NCBI RefSeq assembly: GCF_003049735.1
Contig: NZ_PIRM01000002.1
Span: forward strand, 124,001 to 188,000
DNA length: 64,000 bases
From: Campylobacter concisus
GTDB lineage: Bacteria; Campylobacterota; Campylobacteria; Campylobacterales; Campylobacteraceae
Direction of reading: 5' to 3'
The translations under genes and the position numbers were made by a program. Within the stretch, counting starts at the first letter, position 1, and each line of letters begins with the position of its first letter. The notes beneath the pieces were generated by a model. That model did not search any database. It was given only the letters and a program-made list of their open reading frames with translations, and was not told where the DNA came from. Shown one piece after another: positions 49,294 through 58,014 of the stretch.

Positions 49294-50877
49294 CTACATC
49301 CTATCTTTAGCTGTAATTCCCATTATATTAAATGCTGTTTTTATCGAGATAGCGACAACTGCAAAAATTTTTAGCAAGCTATCTTCGTTTTCATTTCCAA
49401 CCACACGGTTTTCGTTATAAAATTTATGAAAACTAGCAGCTAGGGACTTCAGATAGTCTGGGATCTTTTGAAGCTGCCTTGAGATAAAAGCATCTTCTAA
49501 AATTTCTGGCAATATCAGCGCCTCAAAAAGTAAATTCTTAGCATTTTCATCTAGGCATTCAAAGTCCGCATTTATCACGTCACTAACGCTTTTTTCAGCC
49601 TTTGTAAAAATTTGATTTACCCTAGCGTGAGCGTAGTTTATATAAAAGATAGGATTTGAGCTGTCCTCTTTTTTAAGCTCATCTACGTCAAATTCCAAAC
49701 TACTCGTGTTTGCCTTGCTTATAAAGATAAATCTAAGCGCCTCAGCACCGATCTCACTTACGATATCGCTCATCAGTACAGCATTACCAGCGCGCTTGCT
49801 CATCTTGTATGGCTTGCCATCTTTTAGCAAACTAACCATCTGCATAAGTATCACTTCAAGCTTATTTTCATCGTATCCAAGGAAATTTATCGCAGCCTTT
49901 AGCCTTGCGATATACCCGTGGTGGTCAGCACCCCAAATGTTTATGTAGTGATCGAAATTTTTCTCAAATTTGGCGTTATGATAGATGATGTCGCCAGCTA
50001 GATATGTCGGTCTACCGTCATTTCTCACCACAACTCTATCATTATCATCACCAAGCGTAGTCGAAGCGATATAAGTAGCGCCCTCTTTTTCATACATTTG
50101 ATTTGAGCGTTTTAGCTTGTTTATAGTTGGCTCTAAGCCATCATAAAGAGCTTTCTCGCTAGCCCAGCTCTCTATAAATATCCCAACGTCCGCCAAATCT
50201 TTTTTGATGATCTCAAGCACGATATCCTTGCCAAACTCGGCAAGCTCGAGATTCCTGCTCTCGTCATAAAAAATTTCCTTGCCAAATTTCTCATTTGCAA
50301 GCTTAGCAATATCTAAAATATAATCGCCTCGGTAGTATTTCTCTGGATAGACGACGTTTTCGTTAAAAAGCTGCTCTTTTGCCGCAAGCGATATCGAAGT
50401 ACCAAGCAGGTCGATTTGATTGCCAGCATCGTTTATATAGTATTCTGTTGAGATAGCGTAGCCAAGTCTTTTGCCAAGCCTAGCCAAAGTATCGCCGTAG
50501 ACTGCACCTCTAACATGCCCGATGTGAAGCGGTCCAGTTGGATTTGCGCTGATGTATTCTATTAAATAGCTATCTTTTTTCACATCTTCTTTTGCAAAAT
50601 TTTCGCTATCTAGCAAAATTTGCTTTGAAATTTCATCTAAAAACTCACTTTTTAGCTTGAAATTTAAGTAGCCATTTACTGCACTAGCTTCAACCATTTT
50701 GCTATCACTAAATTTATCAGCAAACTCGCTAGCTATCATGGCTGGCGACTTTCTTAACTCCTTTGCTAGGCTAAAAAGTGGCGTTGCATAGTGGGCTAAA
50801 TTTTTATCCTTTGGCTTTTCAAGCACAAATTCACGCTCTAAAACCTTTGAAATTTCAGCTTTTATTTTATTTTTCAA
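49294..50877 (-). CDS. argS: Arginyl-tRNA synthetase
   Basis: A class I aminoacyl-tRNA synthetase of 527 residues: N-terminal Add1 domain (about 1-85), SANPTGPLHIGHVRGAVYGD containing the HIGH motif, the KMSK-type loop in YKMSKRAGNAV, and a C-terminal DALR anticodon domain ending at the conserved MGITAKDRM. It lies 9 bp after tatA. Confidence 0.97.
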   Translation of the reverse strand: MKNKIKAEISKVLEREFVLEKPKDKNLAHYATPLFSLAKELRKSPAMIASEFADKFSDSKMVEASAVNGYLNFKLKSEFLDEISKQILLDSENFAKEDVKKDSYLIEYISANPTGPLHIGHVRGAVYGDTLARLGKRLGYAISTEYYINDAGNQIDLLGTSISLAAKEQLFNENVVYPEKYYRGDYILDIAKLANEKFGKEIFYDESRNLELAEFGKDIVLEIIKKDLADVGIFIESWASEKALYDGLEPTINKLKRSNQMYEKEGATYIASTTLGDDNDRVVVRNDGRPTYLAGDIIYHNAKFEKNFDHYINIWGADHHGYIARLKAAINFLGYDENKLEVILMQMVSLLKDGKPYKMSKRAGNAVLMSDIVSEIGAEALRFIFISKANTSSLEFDVDELKKEDSSNPIFYINYAHARVNQIFTKAEKSVSDVINADFECLDENAKNLLFEALILPEILEDAFISRQLQKIPDYLKSLAASFHKFYNENRVVGNENEDSLLKIFAVVAISIKTAFNIMGITAKDRM

Positions 50878-50886
50878 CTCTAAAAC

Positions 50887-51108
50887 CTATGCGTTTTTAG
50901 TTGTTTCTTCTATTTTTTGACTATCGGCATTCTCTTCTTTATGCTCGACTTTCTCACTTTTTTCAGGGGTTGTGTCTTCCATCTCAGCCTTAAAAGTCTT
51001 TATGCCTTTGCCTAGTCCTTTTGCAAGTTCTGGGATCTTCTTTGCTCCAAAAAGTAAAACAATAATCGCTAAAACAACTAGCCAGTGACCAATACTAAAA
51101 GAACCCAT
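50887..51108 (-). CDS. tatA: Twin-arginine translocase subunit TatA
   Basis: Forms the Tat translocation pore. It has 73 residues: transmembrane helix [20 protein letters not shown], amphipathic helix [15 protein letters not shown] and an acidic tail. The FG(A)xKxPEL hinge is typical. Gene order argS-tatA-gmk is as in C. jejuni. Confidence 0.94.
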   Translation of the reverse strand: MGSFSIGHWLVVLAIIVLLFGAKKIPELAKGLGKGIKTFKAEMEDTTPEKSEKVEHKEENADSQKIEETTKNA

Positions 51109-51158
51109 TTTTTCTCCTCAATAAAATTTTCAAAATGTTATCATAAATTCCTGAATTT

Positions 51159-51770
51159 CTAGCAATCTATCCACTCATCAATAACGCGTCTTAAGTCTAT
51201 TTTCGTACTTTTTAACCTCATCGCTCTAAGAATTGATTTTAATCCTTTATAACTCTTTTCAATGTCATCATTTACCAAAAAATAATCATATTCTAAGATA
51301 TGCTCCATCTCACCAACTGCGTTCATTAGGCGATTTTCTATCGTTTCGTCGCTATCAGTTCCGCGGTTTTTCAAGCGCCTTTTAAGCTCTTTTTTATTTG
51401 CAGTCGTGATAAAAACTGAAGTTATGTAGCTTTTAAATTTTTCAAGTGCGATATGAAAGCCTTGCACATCAATGTCAAATATCACTATCTTCCCAGCCTC
51501 AAGTGCTGCTAAAACAGGCTTTAGACTCGTTCCATAATAGTTTTTATGCACCTGCGCCCATTCTAAAAATTCGCCCTTTTCTATGCCGCTTTTAAACTCA
51601 TCTTCTTTTATAAAATAGTAATCCACTCCATCAACTTCACCTTCTCTTTTTGCCCTTGTCGTGCTTGAAATAGAAAAATAAAGATCTTTCTCTTCCTTTA
51701 AAAGACGGCCCAAAAGCGTACTTTTCCCACTTCCACTAGGCCCAGAAACTACTAAAATTTGTCCTTGCAA
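51159..51770 (-). CDS. gmk: Guanylate kinase
   Basis: Phosphorylates GMP to GDP. It has 203 residues: P-loop VVSGPSGSGKSTLL, GMP site SSTTRAKREGEVDGVDYYF, IFDIDVQG, and lid KNRGTDSDETIENRL. The start is TTG 51770, directly after the TAG of the acidic-protein gene, with GAGGA upstream. Confidence 0.95.
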   Translation of the reverse strand: MQGQILVVSGPSGSGKSTLLGRLLKEEKDLYFSISSTTRAKREGEVDGVDYYFIKEDEFKSGIEKGEFLEWAQVHKNYYGTSLKPVLAALEAGKIVIFDIDVQGFHIALEKFKSYITSVFITTANKKELKRRLKNRGTDSDETIENRLMNAVGEMEHILEYDYFLVNDDIEKSYKGLKSILRAMRLKSTKIDLRRVIDEWIDC

Positions 51771-53213
51771 CTACTTTTCCTCAAAACTTATATTTATCTT
51801 TATGTTCATATCTTTTAGCACATCTCTTAGCGAGCTTTCATTTAACGACTCATGGACGTGTTTTGTGATCTTTTTGGTTAGCTCTTCTTTATAGTCAGCA
51901 TCTATTTTTGTTTCATCGCATGAGCTAGTTTGTGGAGCAATATTTAATCCAAATGCTGCTTGCATCGTATTTTCATCTATTTCTTCAATAGACGCTACAT
52001 CAAAATTTGGGCTACCCAATGTCTCTTCTTTAAAATTTTCTTCCTCAAACACCTCATCTACCATGCCTAGATCTTCTTGAGCAAGGACTTCTTCAGAAAT
52101 TTCTTCATGATCTTCTTTAGCTGGCTCTTTTTCAAGGTCTATATCTTCACCCAAAGAAATGTCCTCTGCTTCTTTGGTAGATTCTTCATCTATATCTTCC
52201 TCTAAATTTTGGCTAGCTTCATCTATCAAATTTGCCTCGCTGCTTTCAGGCTCAAAATTTTCATCACTACCAAAATCAGTCTCTAGTTCATCAAAATTTT
52301 CGCTATCTTCTCTAGATTCTTCGTTTAGCTCTTTATCCAAAGACTCGATCTCGCTGAGCTCTTTTTTACTTTGGCTTATATCATCTACAAAATCTTCATT
52401 AAGCTCGGCAGTTTCTAAATTTTGAGAATTTTGCTCGACCATTTTATCAAGCTCGTTTTTCGCCTCTTCATCCGCCAAGTCACTCTCGCCCATATCATCT
52501 ATCTCATCTACAAGCGAACTAAGCTCATCAAAGTTATCACTATGCTCTTCTTTTATCACAGGCGGCTCATTGTTTTGCTCTAAGGATTTATCTATATCTT
52601 CTGAATCAGCCATATATTTGCTAGCTATGTCATTTATCATATCATCATCTATGAGTTCAGTGTCTCTTTCATCAAAACTGATATCTTTATCCTTTAAATC
52701 CTCGGCCTCTAGTTCACTTAGCTCCTCTTTTAAAAACTCATCATCTAAAGCCTCGTTATCAAATTTATCTGCCTTATCATCTTCTTTTGCTAAATTTTCA
52801 AGTCCCATGTCAATTTCTGGAAGCTCAAAATTTTCTAAATCATCAAAGTTTTTATTGCTTTCGTCAAAGTCATTAAAATTTGCAGACTCATCTAGCCCAA
52901 GCTCAAGTTCTTTATCATTGTCAGTATCTTTGTTTTGTTCAAACAAACTAATAAATTCTGTTGGTAAAAAGGGCTTTTCAAGCATAACATCAGCAAAATC
53001 TGGCTTTTCACCGCCTCTAGGTGCTAGATACATTATCTTTTGATTTAAATTAACATCGCTGCTATCCATATCACTATCGATGATAATATAATCAAATTGA
53101 TCTCCAACACTATTAACATCGTCAAATTCGCTATATTCTATGCCTAGCTTATTTAAACTTAACGTTATAAGACGAGAAACTGCTGGGTTTTTGTTTACAA
53201 GTGCAACTTTCAT
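51771..53213 (-). CDS. Highly acidic protein with degenerate receiver-like N-terminus
   Basis: A 480-residue protein. Residues 1-90 resemble a receiver domain (MKVALVNKNPAVSRLITLSL, YIIIDSDMDSSD, MLEKPFLPTEF), but the usual double Asp after the first strand is replaced by Asn/Lys. Residues about 95-430 are a long low-complexity Asp/Glu/Ser tail, probably disordered. The last 60 residues (TKKITKHVHESLNESSLRDV, INISFEE) look folded. A highly acidic protein lies in the same place between fliR and gmk in C. jejuni. Function unknown. Confidence 0.8.
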   Translation of the reverse strand: MKVALVNKNPAVSRLITLSLNKLGIEYSEFDDVNSVGDQFDYIIIDSDMDSSDVNLNQKIMYLAPRGGEKPDFADVMLEKPFLPTEFISLFEQNKDTDNDKELELGLDESANFNDFDESNKNFDDLENFELPEIDMGLENLAKEDDKADKFDNEALDDEFLKEELSELEAEDLKDKDISFDERDTELIDDDMINDIASKYMADSEDIDKSLEQNNEPPVIKEEHSDNFDELSSLVDEIDDMGESDLADEEAKNELDKMVEQNSQNLETAELNEDFVDDISQSKKELSEIESLDKELNEESREDSENFDELETDFGSDENFEPESSEANLIDEASQNLEEDIDEESTKEAEDISLGEDIDLEKEPAKEDHEEISEEVLAQEDLGMVDEVFEEENFKEETLGSPNFDVASIEEIDENTMQAAFGLNIAPQTSSCDETKIDADYKEELTKKITKHVHESLNESSLRDVLKDMNIKINISFEEK

Positions 53214-53270
53214 GATCCCTCCTTGAAGAGCTTGAGGCTGTATTCTATGATAAATTTCATTGCTATTTAC

Positions 53271-54032
53271 TTAAAAAAATAGTGCTGGCATATCGTTTAA
53301 AATCTGCACCATCATATCAGTTATGATTTTTATAATGCCGGCTAAAATAGCTATCAAAACCGAAAAACCGATACTTACCTTAATAGGATAGCCAACAACT
53401 AATAGGTTAAATTGTGGCATAGTTTTCATAAGCATGCCAAAAATAGCATCTGAAAGTATAGAAAGTGCGATGATAGGAAAAGCCAGAACAAATCCAAACA
53501 TAAAAAGATTGCCAAAAAGCTTTAGGGCGTAGCTCATCACACCACTTCTTGGATAAAAATCTCCAAGCGGTATAGCAGAAAGTGAAGTGGAATAAAACTG
53601 TAATATCAAATGGTGTCCATCAAGCATCAAAAATGCAAGAAGCGCGATGAAATTTAGAATATTTGCGATCACTGGCGAATTTGTACCAGTTTGCGGATCA
53701 AGCACTGAAGCCATCGAAAAACCCATAATCATCGAGATCTGCTCGCCAGCCATTTGAAGTATGGCAAAAACGATATTTAGCAAAAGCCCAGCACAAAGTC
53801 CGAGCATAGCCTCACTTAAAATTTCTATAATCAAAAAATTTATAGCATGCTCATGAGCATGTGAGAGCGGAAAAAGTACAACACAAAGAGCAAAAACTAG
53901 CAAAGTTTTTACGCTAAGCGGGATTTGATTGTGAGAAAAAAATGGAAAAAATACAATAAGCCCACTAAGACGTGCAAAAAGAAGCATAAAGGTTATGACT
54001 TTATCAGCTCCAAAAAACTCGACTAGCTCCAT
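53271..54032 (-). CDS. fliR: Flagellar export gate protein FliR
   Basis: A component of the FliP/Q/R export gate of the flagellar type III system. It has 253 residues, six or so hydrophobic segments, VITFMLLFARLSGLIVFFP at the N-terminus, GEQISMIMGFSMASVLDPQTG and FNLLVVGYPIKVSIG. It starts 4 bp after gpmI. Confidence 0.94.
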   Translation of the reverse strand: MELVEFFGADKVITFMLLFARLSGLIVFFPFFSHNQIPLSVKTLLVFALCVVLFPLSHAHEHAINFLIIEILSEAMLGLCAGLLLNIVFAILQMAGEQISMIMGFSMASVLDPQTGTNSPVIANILNFIALLAFLMLDGHHLILQFYSTSLSAIPLGDFYPRSGVMSYALKLFGNLFMFGFVLAFPIIALSILSDAIFGMLMKTMPQFNLLVVGYPIKVSIGFSVLIAILAGIIKIITDMMVQILNDMPALFF

Positions 54033-54036
54033 TATT

Positions 54037-55500
54037 TTATATTAACGCCTCGTCCATCTCAGCTGGAATTTCAAGCCCCATGATCTTTAAAACACTAGGA
54101 GCGATATTATTTAGACCGCCGTTTTTTACTTTTTTTACGCCATCAGCCATCACAAAACAAAAGACATCATAAGTCGTGTGGTTTGTCAGTAGCTCACCAC
54201 TACTATCACGCATCTCTTCGCAGTTTCCGTGATCGCTCGTGATGATCATCGCATAGTTTTTCTCTTTTGCTTTAGCGTAAATTTCTCCAAGAGCCGTATC
54301 TACTGCCTCAACTGCTTTTATAGCGGCCTCGTAATTTCCAGTGTGCCCTACCATATCGCCATTTGCGAAATTTACCACGATGAAGTCTTGCTCGTCATCC
54401 ATACCTTTTAGCACGGCTTTGCAAACCTCTACCGCACTCATCTCTGGCTTTTCGTCGTAGGTCTTTACCTTTGGACTAGGGATGAGCACCCTCGTTTCGT
54501 TGCTGGCTAGCTCCTCGACGCCGCCATTAAAGAAAAATGTTACGTGGGCGTATTTTTCAGTCTCAGCCGTGTGAAGCTGCCTTAACCCAGCCGCTGCTAT
54601 GACCTCACTTAGGGTGTTTTTTATCTTTTCATTTTTAAATAGCACTTCAAATTTAAAATTTGCGTCGTATTCGGTCATGGTGATTAAATTTTTGATAGCA
54701 AAAGGGCGCTCAAACTCGCTAAATTTCTCCTCGCCCAGAGCCTGGCAAATTTCTCTTGCCCTATCATTTCTAAAATTTATTACAATCACGCCGTCATCTT
54801 CGCCTATGCCTTTAAAGCCATTAAAGCTTGCTGGCTTTACAAACTCATCTGTCACTCCCTCATCGTAGCTTTTTTGTAGATATTCGCTAGGCGATAAGCT
54901 GCTTAAATTTGCTCCATTTACCAAGCTATCATAAGCCTCTTTTACGCGCTCCCAGCGTTTATCTCTATCCATCGCGTAAAATCTCCCACAAACGGTTGCT
55001 ACCTTAAATTTGGCCTCTAAGCTTTTTATAAAATTTAGACCGCTATTTGGGCTAACGTCGCGTCCGTCGGTGATAGCGTGAGCAAAAACTTCGCAGCCAC
55101 TTTTGCTAACAAGCTCGCACATACCATCAAAATGCTCCATGTGAGAGTGCACGCCGCCGTCGCTATAAAGCCCTATAACGTGAACTCTTTTGCACTTTTT
55201 AAAAAGATCTTTCAGTGCTTCATTTTCTGCTAACGAGCCATCAGCAAAACTGCGTGAAATTTTGACCAAATTTTGATATAAAACTCGTCCGCTTCCTATG
55301 CACATATGCCCTACTTCGCTGTTTCCCATCTGCCCCTCTGGTAGTCCCACAGCGTTTCCAGAAGTTTTTATAAGTGAGTTTGGAATTTCTTTAAAAAATT
55401 TATCGTAGTTTGGCTTTTTGGCCGCCTCAAATGCATTAAATTTGCCATTTTTGTTAAACCCAATGCCATCGGTTATTATAAGTATAGTTTTTTGAGCCAT
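54037..55500 (-). CDS. gpmI: 2,3-bisphosphoglycerate-independent phosphoglycerate mutase
   Basis: A dimanganese enzyme of 487 residues that interconverts 3- and 2-phosphoglycerate. Metal Asp in ITDGIG, catalytic Ser in [49 protein letters not shown] and [10 protein letters not shown] are all present. First gene of the gpmI-fliR-acidic-gmk-tatA-argS run. Confidence 0.97.
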   Translation of the reverse strand: MAQKTILIITDGIGFNKNGKFNAFEAAKKPNYDKFFKEIPNSLIKTSGNAVGLPEGQMGNSEVGHMCIGSGRVLYQNLVKISRSFADGSLAENEALKDLFKKCKRVHVIGLYSDGGVHSHMEHFDGMCELVSKSGCEVFAHAITDGRDVSPNSGLNFIKSLEAKFKVATVCGRFYAMDRDKRWERVKEAYDSLVNGANLSSLSPSEYLQKSYDEGVTDEFVKPASFNGFKGIGEDDGVIVINFRNDRAREICQALGEEKFSEFERPFAIKNLITMTEYDANFKFEVLFKNEKIKNTLSEVIAAAGLRQLHTAETEKYAHVTFFFNGGVEELASNETRVLIPSPKVKTYDEKPEMSAVEVCKAVLKGMDDEQDFIVVNFANGDMVGHTGNYEAAIKAVEAVDTALGEIYAKAKEKNYAMIITSDHGNCEEMRDSSGELLTNHTTYDVFCFVMADGVKKVKNGGLNNIAPSVLKIMGLEIPAEMDEALI

Positions 55501-55540
55501 TTTTAAATTTTATCCTTAAATTTAGATAATTTTTAAGGCC

Positions 55541-55548
55541 ATTATACT
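55541..55548. promoter_or_regulatory. Overlapping divergent -10 boxes for gpmI and mraY
   Basis: ATTATACT contains TATAAT on the minus strand (55546-55541, about 40 bases before the gpmI ATG) and TATACT on the plus strand (55543-55548, 32 bases before the mraY ATG). If both are used, polymerases at the two promoters exclude each other. Confidence 0.5.
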
Positions 55549-55579
55549 AAAATTGCTTTTTTTTAAAATAAAGGCCCCT

Positions 55580-56644
55580 ATGTTTTACTATATCTACGAA
55601 ATTTTAAATTTTAACATCTTTCAGTATATCACCGTTCGCGCTGGCATCGCGTTTTTCATAGCATTTATCTTGACAGCTTATCTGATGCCTAAATTTATCG
55701 CCTGGGCAAAGGCAAAAAACGCCGCCCAGCCTATCTACGAGCTTGCCCCACAAACTCACCAAAAAAAGGCCAAAACGCCGACCATGGGCGGACTTGTTTT
55801 TGTCTTTACAGCCGTACTTTCCACGATAATTTGCGCAAGGCTTGATAACGTATTTGTCTTAACATCTCTCTTTTGCCTAGTTTGCTTTACACTGCTTGGC
55901 TACAAGGACGATTACAGTAAAATTTTAGGAGCAAAAAACCACGCCGGCCTAAGCCCAAAAGCAAAGCTTTTTTTTCAGTTTTTAATAGCCTTTGTAATTT
56001 CTGTTTTTTTATATGCAAGTCACGAGCTTAGCACCGAGTTTTATCTACCTTTTTTTAAGCAACCTATTTTAGATTTAAAAATTTTTGCCATTTTCTTTTG
56101 GACACTGGTCATAGTCGCTGCTTCAAATTCAGTAAATTTAACAGACGGGCTTGACGGGCTAGCTACTGTGCCATCGATATTTTCACTTTTAACACTTGGC
56201 GTTTTTGCTTATATCTGCGGACACGCTGTCTTTAGCTCATATTTACTCTTGCCAAAGATCATAGGCGTTGGTGAAAGCGTTGTTGTCTCTTCAGCCCTAA
56301 TTGGCTCATTGATGGGCTTTTTGTGGTTTAACTGCCATCCAGCTGAAGTCTTTATGGGCGATAGCGGTAGCTTAAGCGTTGGAGCATATATCGGTTTTAT
56401 GGGTGTTGCGACAAAAAACGAAATTTTACTCATCATCATCGGTCTTATCTTTGTCGTTGAGACCCTAAGCGTCATCTTGCAAGTGGGAAGCTTTAAAATT
56501 TTCAAACGCAGAATTTTTCTCATGGCGCCTATACATCACCATTTTGAGATAAAAGGCTGGGCGGAAAATAAGATCATCGTGCGCTTTTGGATCATCGCAC
56601 TTTTAGCGAACCTAATCGCACTAACTGCGCTAAAGATCAGATAA
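55580..56644 (+). CDS. mraY: Phospho-N-acetylmuramoyl-pentapeptide transferase MraY
   Basis: Makes lipid I at the inner membrane. It has 354 residues and about ten transmembrane segments: [20 protein letters not shown] (Asp pair), [13 protein letters not shown] (catalytic Asp region), [12 protein letters not shown] and [14 protein letters not shown] start at ATG 55580 (MFYYIYEIL), after AAAGG; nine more codons are open upstream. murD follows 8 bp later. Confidence 0.96.
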   Translation: MFYYIYEILNFNIFQYITVRAGIAFFIAFILTAYLMPKFIAWAKAKNAAQPIYELAPQTHQKKAKTPTMGGLVFVFTAVLSTIICARLDNVFVLTSLFCLVCFTLLGYKDDYSKILGAKNHAGLSPKAKLFFQFLIAFVISVFLYASHELSTEFYLPFFKQPILDLKIFAIFFWTLVIVAASNSVNLTDGLDGLATVPSIFSLLTLGVFAYICGHAVFSSYLLLPKIIGVGESVVVSSALIGSLMGFLWFNCHPAEVFMGDSGSLSVGAYIGFMGVATKNEILLIIIGLIFVVETLSVILQVGSFKIFKRRIFLMAPIHHHFEIKGWAENKIIVRFWIIALLANLIALTALKIR

Positions 56645-56652
56645 GGAAAGCC

Positions 56653-57870
56653 ATGAGAAAATCGCTATTTGGCTACGGTGGCACGATAAAGGCTATCGCT
56701 AAAAATTTCACAAAAGACGGTCTTTGGAATATCTATGATGATAAATTTAGTGAAATCTCAAAAGATGAGTTTGGCAATGCTCTTTTGCCAGTTAGCGAAT
56801 TTGACCCAGCAAAAAGCAGCCTAGAGATACCAAGCCCAGGTATCCCGCCTCATCACGAGCTTATTAAAAAAGCTAAGAATTTAGTTAGCGAGTATGACTA
56901 TTTTTATGAAATTTATAAAGAAAATCTGCCATTTAACATCTGGATAAGCGGCACAAACGGCAAGACTACGACTACAAAGATGACGCAGCACCTACTAGAG
57001 AGCAAGGGCTCAGTCATGGGCGGAAACGTCGGCATCGCACTAGCAAATTTAGACCCAAACGCTAAAATTTGGATACTTGAGACTAGCTCATTTACCCTTC
57101 ACTACACAAATCACGCTACACCGGGCATCTATGTGCTTTTGCCGATCACTCCAGACCATCTAAGCTGGCATGGCAATATGAGCGAATACGAAAAGGCTAA
57201 GCTAAAGCCACTTGCTAGCATGAGCGAAAGTAGCGTGGCGATCGTGCCTGAAATTTACGCCAATACGCCAACCAAGGCAAAAGTGATCGCTTACAAAGAT
57301 GAGAGCTATTTGGCTAATTTTTGCGGTATAAGCGTAGATAGTATAAATTTTAAAACGCCATTTTTACTTGACGCGTTGCTAGCACTTGCGGTGGAGAAAA
57401 TTTTATTTGACCGCTGCGACGCGGAGCTTTTAAATACCTTCGTCATCGAGGCAAATAAGCTTGAAGAATTTAGCGATAAAAATGGCAGAACCTGGGTCAA
57501 TGACACAAAAGCGACCAATATCGACGCGAGTATACAGGCCGTTAAACGCTACAAAGATCATTTCATACATCTAATACTTGGTGGCGATGATAAGGGTGTT
57601 GATATGACGCCACTTTTTGAAGGCTTAAAGAGTTTAAGAGTAAAAATTTACGCCATTGGCTCAAATAGTGACAAACTCATGAAATTAGCGACTAAATTTG
57701 GCATACCGGCTTTAAAATGCGACTTTTTGCAAAATGCTGTAAATGAGATAGATAAAGAGCTAAAGACCAGCGAGATAGCACTTCTTAGCCCGGCAGCTGC
57801 GAGCCTTGATCAGTTTAAGAGCTATGCCGAGCGAGGCGATAAATTTAAAGAGTTTATAAAGTCGCTTTAA
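56653..57870 (+). CDS. murD: UDP-N-acetylmuramoylalanine-D-glutamate ligase MurD
   Basis: Adds D-Glu to UDP-MurNAc-Ala. It has 405 residues: RKSLFGYGGTIKAIAKNF, ATP P-loop SGTNGKTTTTKM, DHLSWHGNMSEYEKAK and WVNDTKATNIDAS. ATG 56653 follows AAGGAAAGCC; the frame is open 22 codons into mraY but that stretch is not MurD-like. Confidence 0.96.
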   Translation: MRKSLFGYGGTIKAIAKNFTKDGLWNIYDDKFSEISKDEFGNALLPVSEFDPAKSSLEIPSPGIPPHHELIKKAKNLVSEYDYFYEIYKENLPFNIWISGTNGKTTTTKMTQHLLESKGSVMGGNVGIALANLDPNAKIWILETSSFTLHYTNHATPGIYVLLPITPDHLSWHGNMSEYEKAKLKPLASMSESSVAIVPEIYANTPTKAKVIAYKDESYLANFCGISVDSINFKTPFLLDALLALAVEKILFDRCDAELLNTFVIEANKLEEFSDKNGRTWVNDTKATNIDASIQAVKRYKDHFIHLILGGDDKGVDMTPLFEGLKSLRVKIYAIGSNSDKLMKLATKFGIPALKCDFLQNAVNEIDKELKTSEIALLSPAAASLDQFKSYAERGDKFKEFIKSL

Positions 57871-58014
57871 ATTTACAAGCCCTTTTAAATAGCCTTGTCA
57901 AAAATAAAAATATTCAAATTTATATTTTTGACATAAATTTTTACTATAAAGTTTTATTGTTGAATACTTTTTAAGTTTGTGCTAATATTTAGTAAAAATT
58001 TCCAAGGAAGTTTA
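57871..58014 (+). promoter_or_regulatory. AT-rich leader of the 58015 gene
   Basis: A 144-bp gap at the border where composition turns strongly AT-rich. TACTATAAAG (57943-57952) is a possible -10; a TTGACA just upstream is too close to act as its -35. AAGGAAG lies right before the ATG. Weak imperfect ACAAG/CTTGT arms near 57874-57898 might end murD transcription. Confidence 0.3.

Noticed and set aside
52159..53043. Long Ser-rich plus-strand ORFs
   Set aside because: They are the antisense shadow of the Asp/Glu/Ser-rich acidic protein, whose GAA/GAT codons read as TTC/ATC and TCA/TCT.
57929..57952. Classical -35/-10 pair TTGACA and TATAAA
   Set aside because: The spacing is about 11 bases, too short for a sigma-70 promoter.
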